64,000 bases of DNA from JASJAR01 sp038530285 (GTDB lineage Bacteria; Pseudomonadota; Alphaproteobacteria; Rhodobacterales; Rhodobacteraceae), in the NCBI GenBank assembly GCA_038530285.1, contig JBCBCY010000005.1:62001-126000 (forward strand), given 5' to 3'. The notes under the pieces were generated by a model. That model searched no databases and was not told the DNA's origin. It worked only from the letters and a program-made list of their open reading frames with translations. Below are positions 24,787 to 32,296 of the stretch, piece by piece; positions within the stretch are counted from its first letter, which is position 1; the number at the start of each line of letters is the position of its first letter. Both the position numbers and the translations under genes were made by a program.

Positions 24787-25663
24787 ACTCTAAGTTTTTC
24801 TGTGGGTCGAACAAGACGCCTTCAGAGATTCCGGAAGTCGAAGAACGATAAAGTGGCCCTGACCGCCTCAATAAGTCAAGAAGCAAAAGTAACCGATCAT
24901 CAATAGTATATTCGGCGTATTCGTCTAAACTCAATTCGTAGTAGGTGAAGTCACCAAAGAACTCGGGTGCCGAAATTCCATTTCGTCTAAAAAGACACGG
25001 TGACACAGAGAAAGGAGCAGACCTCAAACGGTTATATGGAACGGTTCTGTGGTCAATGAATCCGTTGGCAGCATCAGCAATGTCGCCGCCTGTCAACAGG
25101 CGCGCAATGTTTGAGTTCGGCCATAGCTCTGCCGGGCGCCCTCGATCGGGTAGTGCGGGTATGAACCTATCAACTGTAGATCGGGCCGATGCGAGTATTC
25201 CTGATATTAAACGAGTCTGAATTTCTGCGCTCCACAAATCAGAGTACTTTCGATCGATATAGTAGCGCGCGTACTTTGGTTCGCGGTGAGATTGAAGCAT
25301 CGACAAACCGGCCTGATGACCCGCCACAAAGGGGCCCAAAATGCGCTGCCCAGCAAATCGGAAGTGCGAACATATCGTGAATGGCATAGACGCTGTGAAG
25401 CCATTTTCCCCCTCGATCTGAGCATCAATCACTGCATATCCCAGATCGATTTCTTCGAGATCAAACTCAAGATCCGCCAACTTGACTGACATGAAGGACC
25501 AAAAGTCAGACTGCAAGTAGTCGTTCTCTATCATCATCGGTAGAGATTGCGGTGGGTCTTGCAAAAAGTATGTCTTGTACGGCAACCTCTGCAAAAGCTG
25601 AGAAGTACTAGGCGGCACACGAGGTAGATGACGAAGTTGAACCGATTTGATTTCGAATGACAT
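24755..25663 (-). CDS. Unrecognised 302-residue protein in low-G+C island
   Basis: I do not recognise this protein. It is soluble-looking with no signal or long hydrophobic stretch. Visible features are an aromatic N-terminal half (NDYLQSDFWSFMSVKLADL), a central RYYIDRKYSDLWSAEIQTRL, an Asn/Asp/His-bearing stretch (WPNSNIARLLTGGDIADAAN, then GFIDHRTVPYNRLRS) and an acidic Leu-rich C-terminus (ELSLDEYAEYTIDDRLLLLL). It starts at 25663, 62 bases from the divergent membrane-protein gene, and overlaps the kinase start by 32 bases. An enzyme or substrate-recognition partner of the kinase is one possibility; this is inference from coupling only. Confidence 0.6.
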   Translation of the reverse strand: MSFEIKSVQLRHLPRVPPSTSQLLQRLPYKTYFLQDPPQSLPMMIENDYLQSDFWSFMSVKLADLEFDLEEIDLGYAVIDAQIEGENGFTASMPFTICSHFRFAGQRILGPFVAGHQAGLSMLQSHREPKYARYYIDRKYSDLWSAEIQTRLISGILASARSTVDRFIPALPDRGRPAELWPNSNIARLLTGGDIADAANGFIDHRTVPYNRLRSAPFSVSPCLFRRNGISAPEFFGDFTYYELSLDEYAEYTIDDRLLLLLDLLRRSGPLYRSSTSGISEGVLFDPQKNLEFADEFFSRFL

Positions 25664-25725
25664 CTTAAACTATTGAATTCCTTTAGGTTTACTGAGTATT
25701 GGCCTGACGGACGAGGGTGATATAA
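25664..25725. promoter_or_regulatory. Divergent promoter region of the island genes
   Basis: 62 A+T-rich bases separate the two divergent island genes, so both promoters and any shared control must lie here or inside the coding ends. No clear palindrome was found; GAGGGTGA at about 25712-25719 is the ribosome site of the plus-strand gene. Confidence 0.5.
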
Positions 25726-26910
25726 ATGAACTACGAGTCTGCCAGCTTCGATACTGGCACAATCATTGACGTTATCAATGCTAATCCTGAAGCTAAACGG
25801 TTGGTTTTCAAAGGCTGTACGTTTCAAGAGTTAGATCTTTCTGGAAGAACGCTTCCTCCTATCAAGTTTGTTGAGTGCAGGTTCGCCGGACCTTGTAACT
25901 TTGACGGAGCGGTTTTTCTGCAGAAGCCAGAAGGCTCTTCCACCAACCGGATGGTGGAAGAACCCACCTTTCAGGAGAAATGGTTTGACGAAGACGGGAA
26001 GGCCGTTTGGCAAACCACAACTAACTGTTGGTCACTTTGGATTGATAGTTGTGCTTTCAGTTCCGACATCACATTTCGAGACGCGAAGTTCGAGGGGGTG
26101 GTTTGGATAGCCAACAATGACTTTCGTAGCGTATTCGGGACGAAAGCATCATTCGGTGAAACGCTCAGGCTGATGGCCAACAAATTCTCCGGACCAGCGC
26201 TCTTCGCTAGCGAGAACTCCGGCGTCGATAGTTCCGAAATAAAGAGAGCAAATTTCAGAAGCAATGTATTTGCCGACCGGTTCTCCATTGCGAGAAGAGT
26301 ATTTTCCGGCCCCACCGACTTCCGTAATATCCACTTTGGTCTCGCTCCAGAGGTTGATGGCGTAACTCTGAGTAATGATACAAACTGGAGCAAAATAAAG
26401 TTTGAGGACGTATCTGCAGCCCGCGCGGAGCACAGCTACCGAAATTTAATGGAGATACTGTCAGGAAAGGTGTCTCGGCAAACACTCGGCTACATACACC
26501 TGTTTCAAAACAGGGCGAAGCGCAAGAGTGGTCAGATCAGTGGCTTTATGGGTTTTCTGTCGCTACTATACGATATTGGTAGCGAATTCGGGCATTCCGT
26601 ACTCCGACCAATCTTACTTCTTTTGACACTTCATTTGATTTGCTTCGCTCTAGTCATGGTCGTTTTACAAGTAGATATCAGGTGTCTCGAAGACATAATC
26701 GAAATCTACACCGTAATTGCTAGAAAACTATTCAATCCACTTTTTGTGTTGGGAGTTGATAGCTTGCCGAAGAACAGCCTCTCGCCACAAATTTCGGTCT
26801 ACGCCAAGTTACTCCTTGTGTTGATCAACGGACTCTACACGTTACTGCAATTGGTCCTGTTGGGCTTGCTCACGCAAGCAATTGGTCGAACGTTTGACTT
26901 GAACGGGTAG
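25726..26910 (+). CDS. Degenerate pentapeptide-repeat protein with C-terminal membrane helices
   Basis: 394 residues. Residues about 25-230 show spaced Phe residues at roughly five-residue steps (FKGCTFQELDLSGRTL, FVECRFAGPCNFDGAVF, FRDAKFEGVVWIANNDF, ANFRSNVFADRFSI), the pattern of a quadrilateral beta-helix made of loose pentapeptide repeats. Two strong membrane helices follow (LRPILLLLTLHLICFALVMV, about 290-312; LLLVLINGLYTLLQLVLLG, about 365-385). Fusions of pentapeptide repeats with membrane domains are known but mostly uncharacterised; some are suspected membrane effectors. It is divergent from the kinase pair and shares their low G+C. A good GAGGGTGA site precedes the ATG. Confidence 0.7.
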   Translation: MNYESASFDTGTIIDVINANPEAKRLVFKGCTFQELDLSGRTLPPIKFVECRFAGPCNFDGAVFLQKPEGSSTNRMVEEPTFQEKWFDEDGKAVWQTTTNCWSLWIDSCAFSSDITFRDAKFEGVVWIANNDFRSVFGTKASFGETLRLMANKFSGPALFASENSGVDSSEIKRANFRSNVFADRFSIARRVFSGPTDFRNIHFGLAPEVDGVTLSNDTNWSKIKFEDVSAARAEHSYRNLMEILSGKVSRQTLGYIHLFQNRAKRKSGQISGFMGFLSLLYDIGSEFGHSVLRPILLLLTLHLICFALVMVVLQVDIRCLEDIIEIYTVIARKLFNPLFVLGVDSLPKNSLSPQISVYAKLLLVLINGLYTLLQLVLLGLLTQAIGRTFDLNG

Positions 26911-27029
26911 GCGGCACCTCAATAAAGCCTAGTCCGTTGGCCAAGCTCCAAAGCGGACCTTGAGCCAACGGCCGTTTTGTCCGCAAACCGGCCATCAAGA
27001 CCGACCAGTTAAATCCACCGCGCCCACCC
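26911..27029. other. Right flank of the low-G+C island
   Basis: 119 bases between the membrane-protein stop and the PPK2 stop. G+C returns to the local norm here. The words CCGTTGGCC and GCCAACGG (about 26935-26972) are inverted around AAGCTCCAAAGCGGACCTTGA and may form a hairpin serving as terminator for either convergent gene. Confidence 0.4.
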
Positions 27030-27947
27030 TTAGTACCGCTCCGGCACGTATAGCTCATCAGGCAGGGTGCGCCGCTCATATTCCTTGTTATAAACCCGGT
27101 CGGGCAGCGTAATCTCCTCATGCGGGACAGCCTCATAGGGGATCTGGTCCAGCAGATGCGCCATGCAGTTCAACCGCGCGCGCTTTTTGTCGTTGGCCTC
27201 GACCAGATACCACGGCGCTTCAGGAATATTCGTGCGCGCCAGCATCTCCTCTTTGGCCTTGGTGTAATCCTCCCACCGAATGCGCGACTGCAAATCCATC
27301 GGCGACAATTTCCACTGCTTCAAGGGATCGTGGATGCGCATCAAAAACCGCATCTGCTGTTCTTCATCAGTGATCGAAAACCAGTATTTGATCAGCCTTA
27401 TGCCCGACCCCACCAGCATCCGCTCAAATTCGGGCACATCGTTGAAAAACTGCGCGACCTCTTCGTCAGATGCAAAGCCCATCACCTTTTCCACACCCGC
27501 CCGGTTGTACCAGGACCGGTCGAACAGCACGATCTCGCCGCCCGCGGGCAAATGCGGCACATAGCGCTGGAAATACCATTGCGACTTTTCGCGGTCAGAC
27601 GGGGCCGGCAAGGCCACCACCCGCGCGACCCGCGGGTTCAGCCGCTGGGTGATCCGCTTGATCACCCCGCCTTTGCCGGCGGAATCGCGCCCCTCAAACA
27701 GCACCACGATCTTCTCGCCGGTATGCTGGACCCAGTCTTGCAGTTTGATCAGCTCTGACTGCAGCCGCAAAAGCTCGGTGAAATAGACCCGCCGGTCGAT
27801 GGTTTCAGGATGCGCCTCGCGGTAGATCTTGCGAATTTCCATCGACAGGGCTGGCTCAGAGATTTCCAGCTCGTAATCTTCATCCAGCGTGTCGGCCAGT
27901 TCGGCTTTCATCCAGTCGAACCCGGCGGTTTCGTCTGCTTCACCCAT
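27030..27947 (-). CDS. ppk2: Polyphosphate kinase 2 family protein
   Basis: 305 residues from the ATG at 27947, chosen for AAAGGAG nine bases upstream; a longer open frame continues into the rhomboid gene but has no ribosome site. PPK2 core: Walker A FEGRDSAGKGGVIKRI, the lid region with RYVPHLPAGGEIVLFDRSW and YNRAGVEKVMGF, then QQMRFLMRIHDPLKQWKLS. PPK2 enzymes use polyphosphate to phosphorylate nucleoside mono- or diphosphates (GTP or ATP regeneration). The single-domain length fits class I, which mainly acts on diphosphates. It is probably co-transcribed with the upstream rhomboid gene. A Ppx/GppA phosphatase is also in the window. Confidence 0.92.
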   Translation of the reverse strand: MGEADETAGFDWMKAELADTLDEDYELEISEPALSMEIRKIYREAHPETIDRRVYFTELLRLQSELIKLQDWVQHTGEKIVVLFEGRDSAGKGGVIKRITQRLNPRVARVVALPAPSDREKSQWYFQRYVPHLPAGGEIVLFDRSWYNRAGVEKVMGFASDEEVAQFFNDVPEFERMLVGSGIRLIKYWFSITDEEQQMRFLMRIHDPLKQWKLSPMDLQSRIRWEDYTKAKEEMLARTNIPEAPWYLVEANDKKRARLNCMAHLLDQIPYEAVPHEEITLPDRVYNKEYERRTLPDELYVPERY

Positions 27948-28009
27948 ACGTGTCTCCTTTTTTCGCACCATGCCCCGTTGAATGTAACGGCTGTGTGTCG
28001 TGACCCGCC

Positions 28010-28588
28010 TTAAGGGCCTGCCGACCGGTGCCGCGCGATGGCCGCCAGCACCCCGCCCATGGCGCCGAACAAATGCGCCTCCCACGACACGCCGGGCTGG
28101 CCGGGGAACACACCCCAGATCAGCGAGCCGTAGACCACCCCGACGCCAAGAGCCGTAACCACAGGGATCAGGCGTTTTTCCACCACACCGCGCGCAATCA
28201 GGAAGGCGAACCACCCAAACACCAGCCCCGACGCGCCCACATGCAAAGCCGCGCGCCCGAAGATCCAGACGCCAAGACCACAGACCAGAACAATGATGAC
28301 CGAGGCGGCGATGACATCGCGCCGTGCGGTCAGGGTCATCACCGCGCCCAGGATCACAAGCGGCAGCGAGTTCGACACCGCATGCCCCACCGACCCGTGC
28401 AACAGCGGCATCAGCACAATCCCGTCCAGCCCGCCCAGGGCGCGGGGGATCAGACCGAACCAGCTGTTAAGCGCATAGCCTGTGACCAGGTTCAGGACCT
28501 GCACGGCCCAGATCACCCCAAGGAATGCCGCCAACCCACCGAACTGTCTGACTGCCACACCGCATTCCTTTCGCTGTCCGCTGGCCAT
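28010..28588 (-). CDS. Rhomboid-family intramembrane serine protease
   Basis: 192 residues with six hydrophobic segments. The catalytic Ser is in HVGASGLVFGWFAFL (GASG) and the catalytic His in SWEAHLFGAMGGVLAA; the L1-loop region MPLLHGSVGHAVSNSLP has the typical H-x(3)-H-x(3)-N. Rhomboids cut single-pass membrane proteins within the bilayer; the substrate is unknown. It ends 63 bases before PPK2 on the same strand. The tRNA-Gly gene lies divergently upstream. Confidence 0.88.
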   Translation of the reverse strand: MASGQRKECGVAVRQFGGLAAFLGVIWAVQVLNLVTGYALNSWFGLIPRALGGLDGIVLMPLLHGSVGHAVSNSLPLVILGAVMTLTARRDVIAASVIIVLVCGLGVWIFGRAALHVGASGLVFGWFAFLIARGVVEKRLIPVVTALGVGVVYGSLIWGVFPGQPGVSWEAHLFGAMGGVLAAIARHRSAGP

Positions 28589-28685
28589 ATCACGTCCGGT
28601 AGGCGCGCCAAAGGCCAGCCCAAATCGCTGCGCCGGCCGCTTGACCCGGTCGCTGCCGGCGCTTATTCAAAGCGCTCTGGCAGAT

Positions 28686-28759
28686 GCGGGTGTAGCTCAA
28701 TGGTAGAGCAGCAGCTTCCCAAGCTAAAGACGAGGGTTCGATTCCCTTCACCCGCTCCA
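28686..28759 (+). tRNA. tRNA-Gly (anticodon CCC)
   Basis: 74 bases including the encoded CCA end. Acceptor GCGGGTG pairs with CACCCGC, D stem GCTC/GAGC, anticodon loop TTCCCAA (anticodon CCC), T arm GAGGG-TTCGATT-CCCTT. The anticodon stem GCAGC/GCTAA has only three standard pairs next to the loop; the two outer positions are C-A and G-A. Reads GGG codons. Confidence 0.95.
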
Positions 28760-28767
28760 GGTCTGCG

Positions 28768-29538
28768 ATGATCCGATTTCCCCCAGAGCGCATTGTCTGT
28801 CTGACCGAAGAAACGGTCGAAGCGCTTTATCTTATGGGCGAAGACCACCGGATCGTCGGGGTGACGGGCTATGCGGTACGCCCGGCCCGGGTGCGCCGCG
28901 AAAAGCCGCGGGTGGGGGCGTTCACCTCGGCTGACGTGCCGAAGATCCTCGCACTTGAGCCCGATTTGGTGCTGACATTCTCTGACCTGCAAGCCGAGAT
29001 CGCTGCCGATTTGCTGCGCGCGGGCGTCGCGGTCCATGGCTTCAACCAACGTAGTGTGGCGGGCATTTTCGCGATGATCGAAACCCTGGGCGCCCTGATT
29101 GGCGAACCGGGCAAAGGCCAATCGCTTGCAGCCGACTTGCGCGCGCATATCGACACGCGGCACCAGTCCCCCGGGACCCGCCCCAAGGTCTACTTCGAAG
29201 AATGGGACGACCCGATGATTTCGGGCCTGGCTTGGGTGTCTGAACTGGTCGAACTGGCGGGTGGTCGCGATGTGTTCGCGCATCTGGCGCGCGAAGCGGC
29301 TGCCAAAGACCGGTTCGTCACGTCCGATCAGGTCATCGCCGCGGCCCCCGACGTCATCATCGCATCCTGGTGCGGCAAGAAGGTCCGGCCTGAGAAAATC
29401 GCGGCCCGCCCGGGCTGGGACACGGTCCCGGCGGTCAAAGAGGGCCGCATCCATGAGATCAAATCGCCGCTGATCCTGTCGCCGGGGCCCGCCGCGCTGA
29501 CCGACGGGCTTGCTGCGTTGGTGAAGATCCTGGCGTGA
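28768..29538 (+). CDS. BtuF-like cobalamin-binding protein without signal peptide
   Basis: 256 residues of the class III periplasmic-binding fold: PPERIVCLTEETVEALYLMG, then VGVTGYAVRP, PRVGAFTSADVPKILALEPD and a C-terminal lobe ending GPAALTDGLAALV. It resembles BtuF and related siderophore/cobalamin receptors. No signal peptide is present and none can be added, because the tRNA gene ends nine bases before the ATG. So the protein is either cytosolic or exported by other means. It has no ABC partner gene nearby. Since the window has a corrinoid-dependent C1 cluster, a role in intracellular corrinoid binding is a possibility; unproven. Confidence 0.75.
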   Translation: MIRFPPERIVCLTEETVEALYLMGEDHRIVGVTGYAVRPARVRREKPRVGAFTSADVPKILALEPDLVLTFSDLQAEIAADLLRAGVAVHGFNQRSVAGIFAMIETLGALIGEPGKGQSLAADLRAHIDTRHQSPGTRPKVYFEEWDDPMISGLAWVSELVELAGGRDVFAHLAREAAAKDRFVTSDQVIAAAPDVIIASWCGKKVRPEKIAARPGWDTVPAVKEGRIHEIKSPLILSPGPAALTDGLAALVKILA

Positions 29539-29686
29539 ACCCACACCATCTTGTCGCGGTCTTTAAGGCAAAGACAGCGCATGGGCGCTGCACATCGCGC
29601 GGCAAAACAGTCTGGATATGGGCGCAGTTTTCACCGCCGTGAATGAAACCTACGACCGGGCTGCTGTGCACCGGGTGCGGCGCGAG

Positions 29687-29719
29687 GCGTTGCGCCCAGG
29701 CCAGGGCGCAACGCTTTTT
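29687..29719 (+). terminator. Intrinsic terminator
   Basis: A perfect 11-base stem, GCGTTGCGCCC (29687-29697) with GGGCGCAACGC (29704-29714), loop AGGCCA, then TTTTT (29715-29719) on the plus strand. It ends the tRNA/BtuF-like transcript, about 150 bases past the stop, just before the convergent surface-protein gene. Confidence 0.85.
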
Positions 29720-29726
29720 GTGGGTG

Positions 29727-30317
29727 CTAACGCCGCGACTTGAGCGACCGCGCGCGCAACGCCAGCCCGCCCAAGGCTCCCAGCAACAAAAGACCCGAAG
29801 CAGGAAGCGGCACAGGTGTCAGATCAGGGGTCGGCGCTGGGGCCGGTTCAACAATGGTGATCGAGGCGCTCGAACTGACCCGTTCAGTAAATCGATACGT
29901 ATATTGCTCTTCTACGATGTCGAATGCGCATTGACGGAACGGCTGGGTCAACGTCGGGCACCACTTGATTTCGGTCCCGACGACCACGGTTTCCAAGATG
30001 TTAACGCGAAACGAGTTGGCAGTGGTCACTGTGAACGTGCCAACGGTGTCGAAAAGCACGCCGAAGGTCAGCGAACCTCCCTTCGCTGTCAGCTCTTGTC
30101 CACGAGAATCTGCCGTTACGGTCCCACCGGTGGTGCGCGGTTTAAGCGTTTGTGCAGCAATCCGGTAGGTCCCTGGCGGTTCAAAATTGTCGTAGGTCAG
30201 CGTGAATTCTACGACCTCGCCGACCGTCGCTGTCATTGGCGCAGAAAGCGTCGCCGCTTGCGCTGCCTGTGCAATGCACAAAGCGGACGCCAGTGCGATT
30301 AGGTGTTTAAACATCAT
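29727..30317 (-). CDS. Secreted protein with VPLPA-CTERM sorting signal
   Basis: 196 residues from the ATG at 30317 (second ATG at 30314). A signal peptide (FKHLIALASALCIAQAAQA) precedes a beta-rich domain with few known motifs (FTLTYDNFEPPGTYRIAAQTL, CPTLTQPFRQCAFDIVEEQY with a Cys pair). After a Pro-rich linker the C-terminus is VPLPASGLLLLGALGGLAL followed by Arg residues: the VPLPA-CTERM tripartite signal thought to be processed by an exosortase-like enzyme and common in Rhodobacterales. No such enzyme is in the window. Function unknown; surface or matrix protein likely. Confidence 0.75.
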   Translation of the reverse strand: MMFKHLIALASALCIAQAAQAATLSAPMTATVGEVVEFTLTYDNFEPPGTYRIAAQTLKPRTTGGTVTADSRGQELTAKGGSLTFGVLFDTVGTFTVTTANSFRVNILETVVVGTEIKWCPTLTQPFRQCAFDIVEEQYTYRFTERVSSSASITIVEPAPAPTPDLTPVPLPASGLLLLGALGGLALRARSLKSRR

Positions 30318-30512
30318 CAGTTTGGTCCCCCAAGACCTGTCCCAAAACCCCCAGCGCCGTATGTCGGGACGTGAATACAAAACTCTGTGACGCCAACAAA
30401 TGAAATGATTTCATAAACTTGACCCTGCGGCAAGTGGAATCGTCACGGGTGCGTGATGTCTCACAAGGGCACACGACCGTGCGGCCCTCAAAGGTTGAAA
30501 ACCCTGTGTCTT

Positions 30513-30603
30513 AAGGGCGAACCCATGCGGTTGCGCCGTAGACCTGCACTGCCCGGCGCCGGGCGCGCGGGCGTCGATGTCTATGGGTTCAACCTTCGCC
30601 CTT
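30513..30603. ncRNA. Candidate structured RNA or complex inverted repeat
   Basis: AAGGGCGAACCCAT (30513-30526) is complementary to ATGGGTT (30583-30589) plus TTCGCCCTT (30595-30603), with a five-base bulge; inside, TAGAC (30539-30543) pairs with GTCTA (30579-30583), and GCCCGGCGCCGGGC (30551-30564) is a perfect 14-base palindrome. Together they can fold into one branched stem. Between pgi and the surface-protein gene; no known RNA family recognised. It may equally be a decayed mobile repeat, since a dispersed repeat adjoins it. Confidence 0.35.
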
Positions 30604-30628
30604 GGGGGTTTGGCGCCGACCAAAACGC

Positions 30629-30684
30629 CTTCATCCTGGCCAAAATACTCCGGGGGGAGGCCGCAGGCCGGGGGCAGAGCCCCC
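30629..30684 (-). repeat. Dispersed Rhodobacterales-type repeat B, copy 1
   Basis: Read on the minus strand it ends CCGGAGTATTTTGGCCAGGATGAAG, a variant of the unit at 48481-48515 and 55939-55973, preceded by GGGGCTCTGCCCCCGGCC. It starts within the last base of the pgi stop codon. The GC-rich half recurs at 50461-50490. Confidence 0.7.
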
Positions 30685-32294
30685 TAGTCGCGGTTGGCGC
30701 GGATGACGCCCACCAATGCAGCGGTTGAGGGATCCTTGGTCGCCGCCGCCACCTCGCCCGTCACGACCGGGCTCAAAGATGTCGCCAGTTCCTTGCCCAA
30801 CTCGACACCCCATTGGTCGAACGAGTTGATCCCCAGCATCACGCCTTCCACGAACACGCGGTGTTCATAAAGGGCCACGATCTGGCCCAGCACAAAGGGC
30901 GTCAGCTTGGGGTAGACAAGCGTTGTGGACGGCCGGTTGCCCTGAAACACCCTGTGGCGGGCCTGACGGTCCAGTTCAGCGCCCTCAAACCTGTCCGCGA
31001 TCTTGGCCTTGGCTTCTTCAAATGTCCGCCCGCGCATCAGCGCTTCGGACTGGGCCAGACAATTGGCGATCAACAAATCGTGGTGGTGTTTCAGTGCGGG
31101 TTCATGGGCCTCGGCACCGACCATGAACTCGCAGGGGATCACCCGTGTGCCCTGATGGATCAGCTGGTAGAACGCATGCTGGCCGTTGGTCCCGGGCTCG
31201 CCCCAGACCACGGGGCCCGACGCGACGGGCAAATCAGACCCATCCACCGCGACCCCCTTGCCGTTGCTCTCCATCTCCAACTGCTGCAAATAGGCCGGCA
31301 GCCGCACCAATCGCTGCTCATAGGGCAGCACCGCCCGGGTCGCATGCCCCTGCCCCTGGTTGTGCCAGATGCCGACCAGCGCCAGCATGACGGGCAGGTT
31401 TTCCAACGGCGCCGCGGCCCGGAAATGTGTGTCCATCGCCTCGGCGCCCGCCAGAAAGGCACGGAACGCCTTGTCGCCGATCGCCATCGCCACCGACAGG
31501 CCAATCGGGCCCCACATCGAATAGCGCCCGCCGACCCAATCTTCGAAGCCAAACACGCGGGAGGCATCAATCCCGAAGTCGGCCGTCTTTTCCAGGTTCG
31601 AGGACAGAGCTGCAAAATGCGCCCCGACCCGTTCGGCGCCCAACCCCTCTTCCAGCCAGGCCCGCGCCGTGCGCGCATTGGTCATGGTTTCAATCGTGGT
31701 AAAGGTCTTGGATGCCACGATCACCAGCGTCGTCGCAGGTGTCAGGCCCAAAAGCACATCGTTCACATGGGCCCCGTCCACGTTCGACACGAAATGGGTG
31801 CGCGGCCCGTCGGCATAAGGCGCCAGCGCGGCGGTCGCCATCACCGGGCCCAGATCAGACCCCCCGATGCCGATATTGACGATATCGGTGATCTTGCCAT
31901 CGGGCGCATAGGCGCCCGAGCGTACGTCTTCGGCAAAGGCCAGCATCGCGTCGCGGGTGGCGCGGACCCCGGGCATGACATCTTCGCCGTCCACTTCGAC
32001 ACGGGCGCCGTCGCCAGCGCGCAAGGCGGTGTGCAAGACCGCGCGGCCCTCGGTCTCGTTTATCTTTGCGCCTTTGAACATCGCGTCGCGCCGGGCGGGC
32101 ACATCGGCGGCACCGAACATCTCGACCAGCAATTCGCGGATCTCGCGCGTGATCTGGGTTTTGGAATAGTCGAAATAAAGCCCACCGGCGGCAACACTGA
32201 AAGCCCCCGCACGGTCGGGGTCATCTTCCAACAGACCCAGGATTGAGGTGCCCTTTGCCGCCTGGCCCAGGGAGTTCAGAACTGACCAATCCAT
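30684..32294 (-). CDS. pgi: Glucose-6-phosphate isomerase
   Basis: 536 residues from the ATG at 32294, two bases after the pgl stop. Signature segments are VNIGIGGSDLGPVMATAAL, FVSNVDGAHVNDVL, the lysine loop KTFTTIETMTNARTAR, the catalytic GVWWGEPGTNGQHAF-like stretch (VVWGEPGTNGQHAFYQLIHQ), and KLTPFVLGQIVALYEHRVF. It interconverts glucose 6-phosphate and fructose 6-phosphate. Roseobacters mostly use the Entner-Doudoroff route, so the enzyme probably works towards glucose 6-phosphate, feeding Zwf. Last gene of the zwf-pgl-pgi operon; its 3' end abuts a dispersed repeat. Confidence 0.96.
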   Translation of the reverse strand: MDWSVLNSLGQAAKGTSILGLLEDDPDRAGAFSVAAGGLYFDYSKTQITREIRELLVEMFGAADVPARRDAMFKGAKINETEGRAVLHTALRAGDGARVEVDGEDVMPGVRATRDAMLAFAEDVRSGAYAPDGKITDIVNIGIGGSDLGPVMATAALAPYADGPRTHFVSNVDGAHVNDVLLGLTPATTLVIVASKTFTTIETMTNARTARAWLEEGLGAERVGAHFAALSSNLEKTADFGIDASRVFGFEDWVGGRYSMWGPIGLSVAMAIGDKAFRAFLAGAEAMDTHFRAAAPLENLPVMLALVGIWHNQGQGHATRAVLPYEQRLVRLPAYLQQLEMESNGKGVAVDGSDLPVASGPVVWGEPGTNGQHAFYQLIHQGTRVIPCEFMVGAEAHEPALKHHHDLLIANCLAQSEALMRGRTFEEAKAKIADRFEGAELDRQARHRVFQGNRPSTTLVYPKLTPFVLGQIVALYEHRVFVEGVMLGINSFDQWGVELGKELATSLSPVVTGEVAAATKDPSTAALVGVIRANRD

Positions 32295-32296
32295 GG

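Noticed and set aside
23571..27029. Direct repeats or an integrase marking the island as a mobile element
   Set aside because: Both flanks have a GCGGACC word, but the surrounding bases do not match, and no recombinase gene or tRNA end is present.
29643..30302. Plus-strand frame downstream of the BtuF-like gene
   Set aside because: It begins upstream of and crosses a strong terminator and is antisense to the VPLPA protein.
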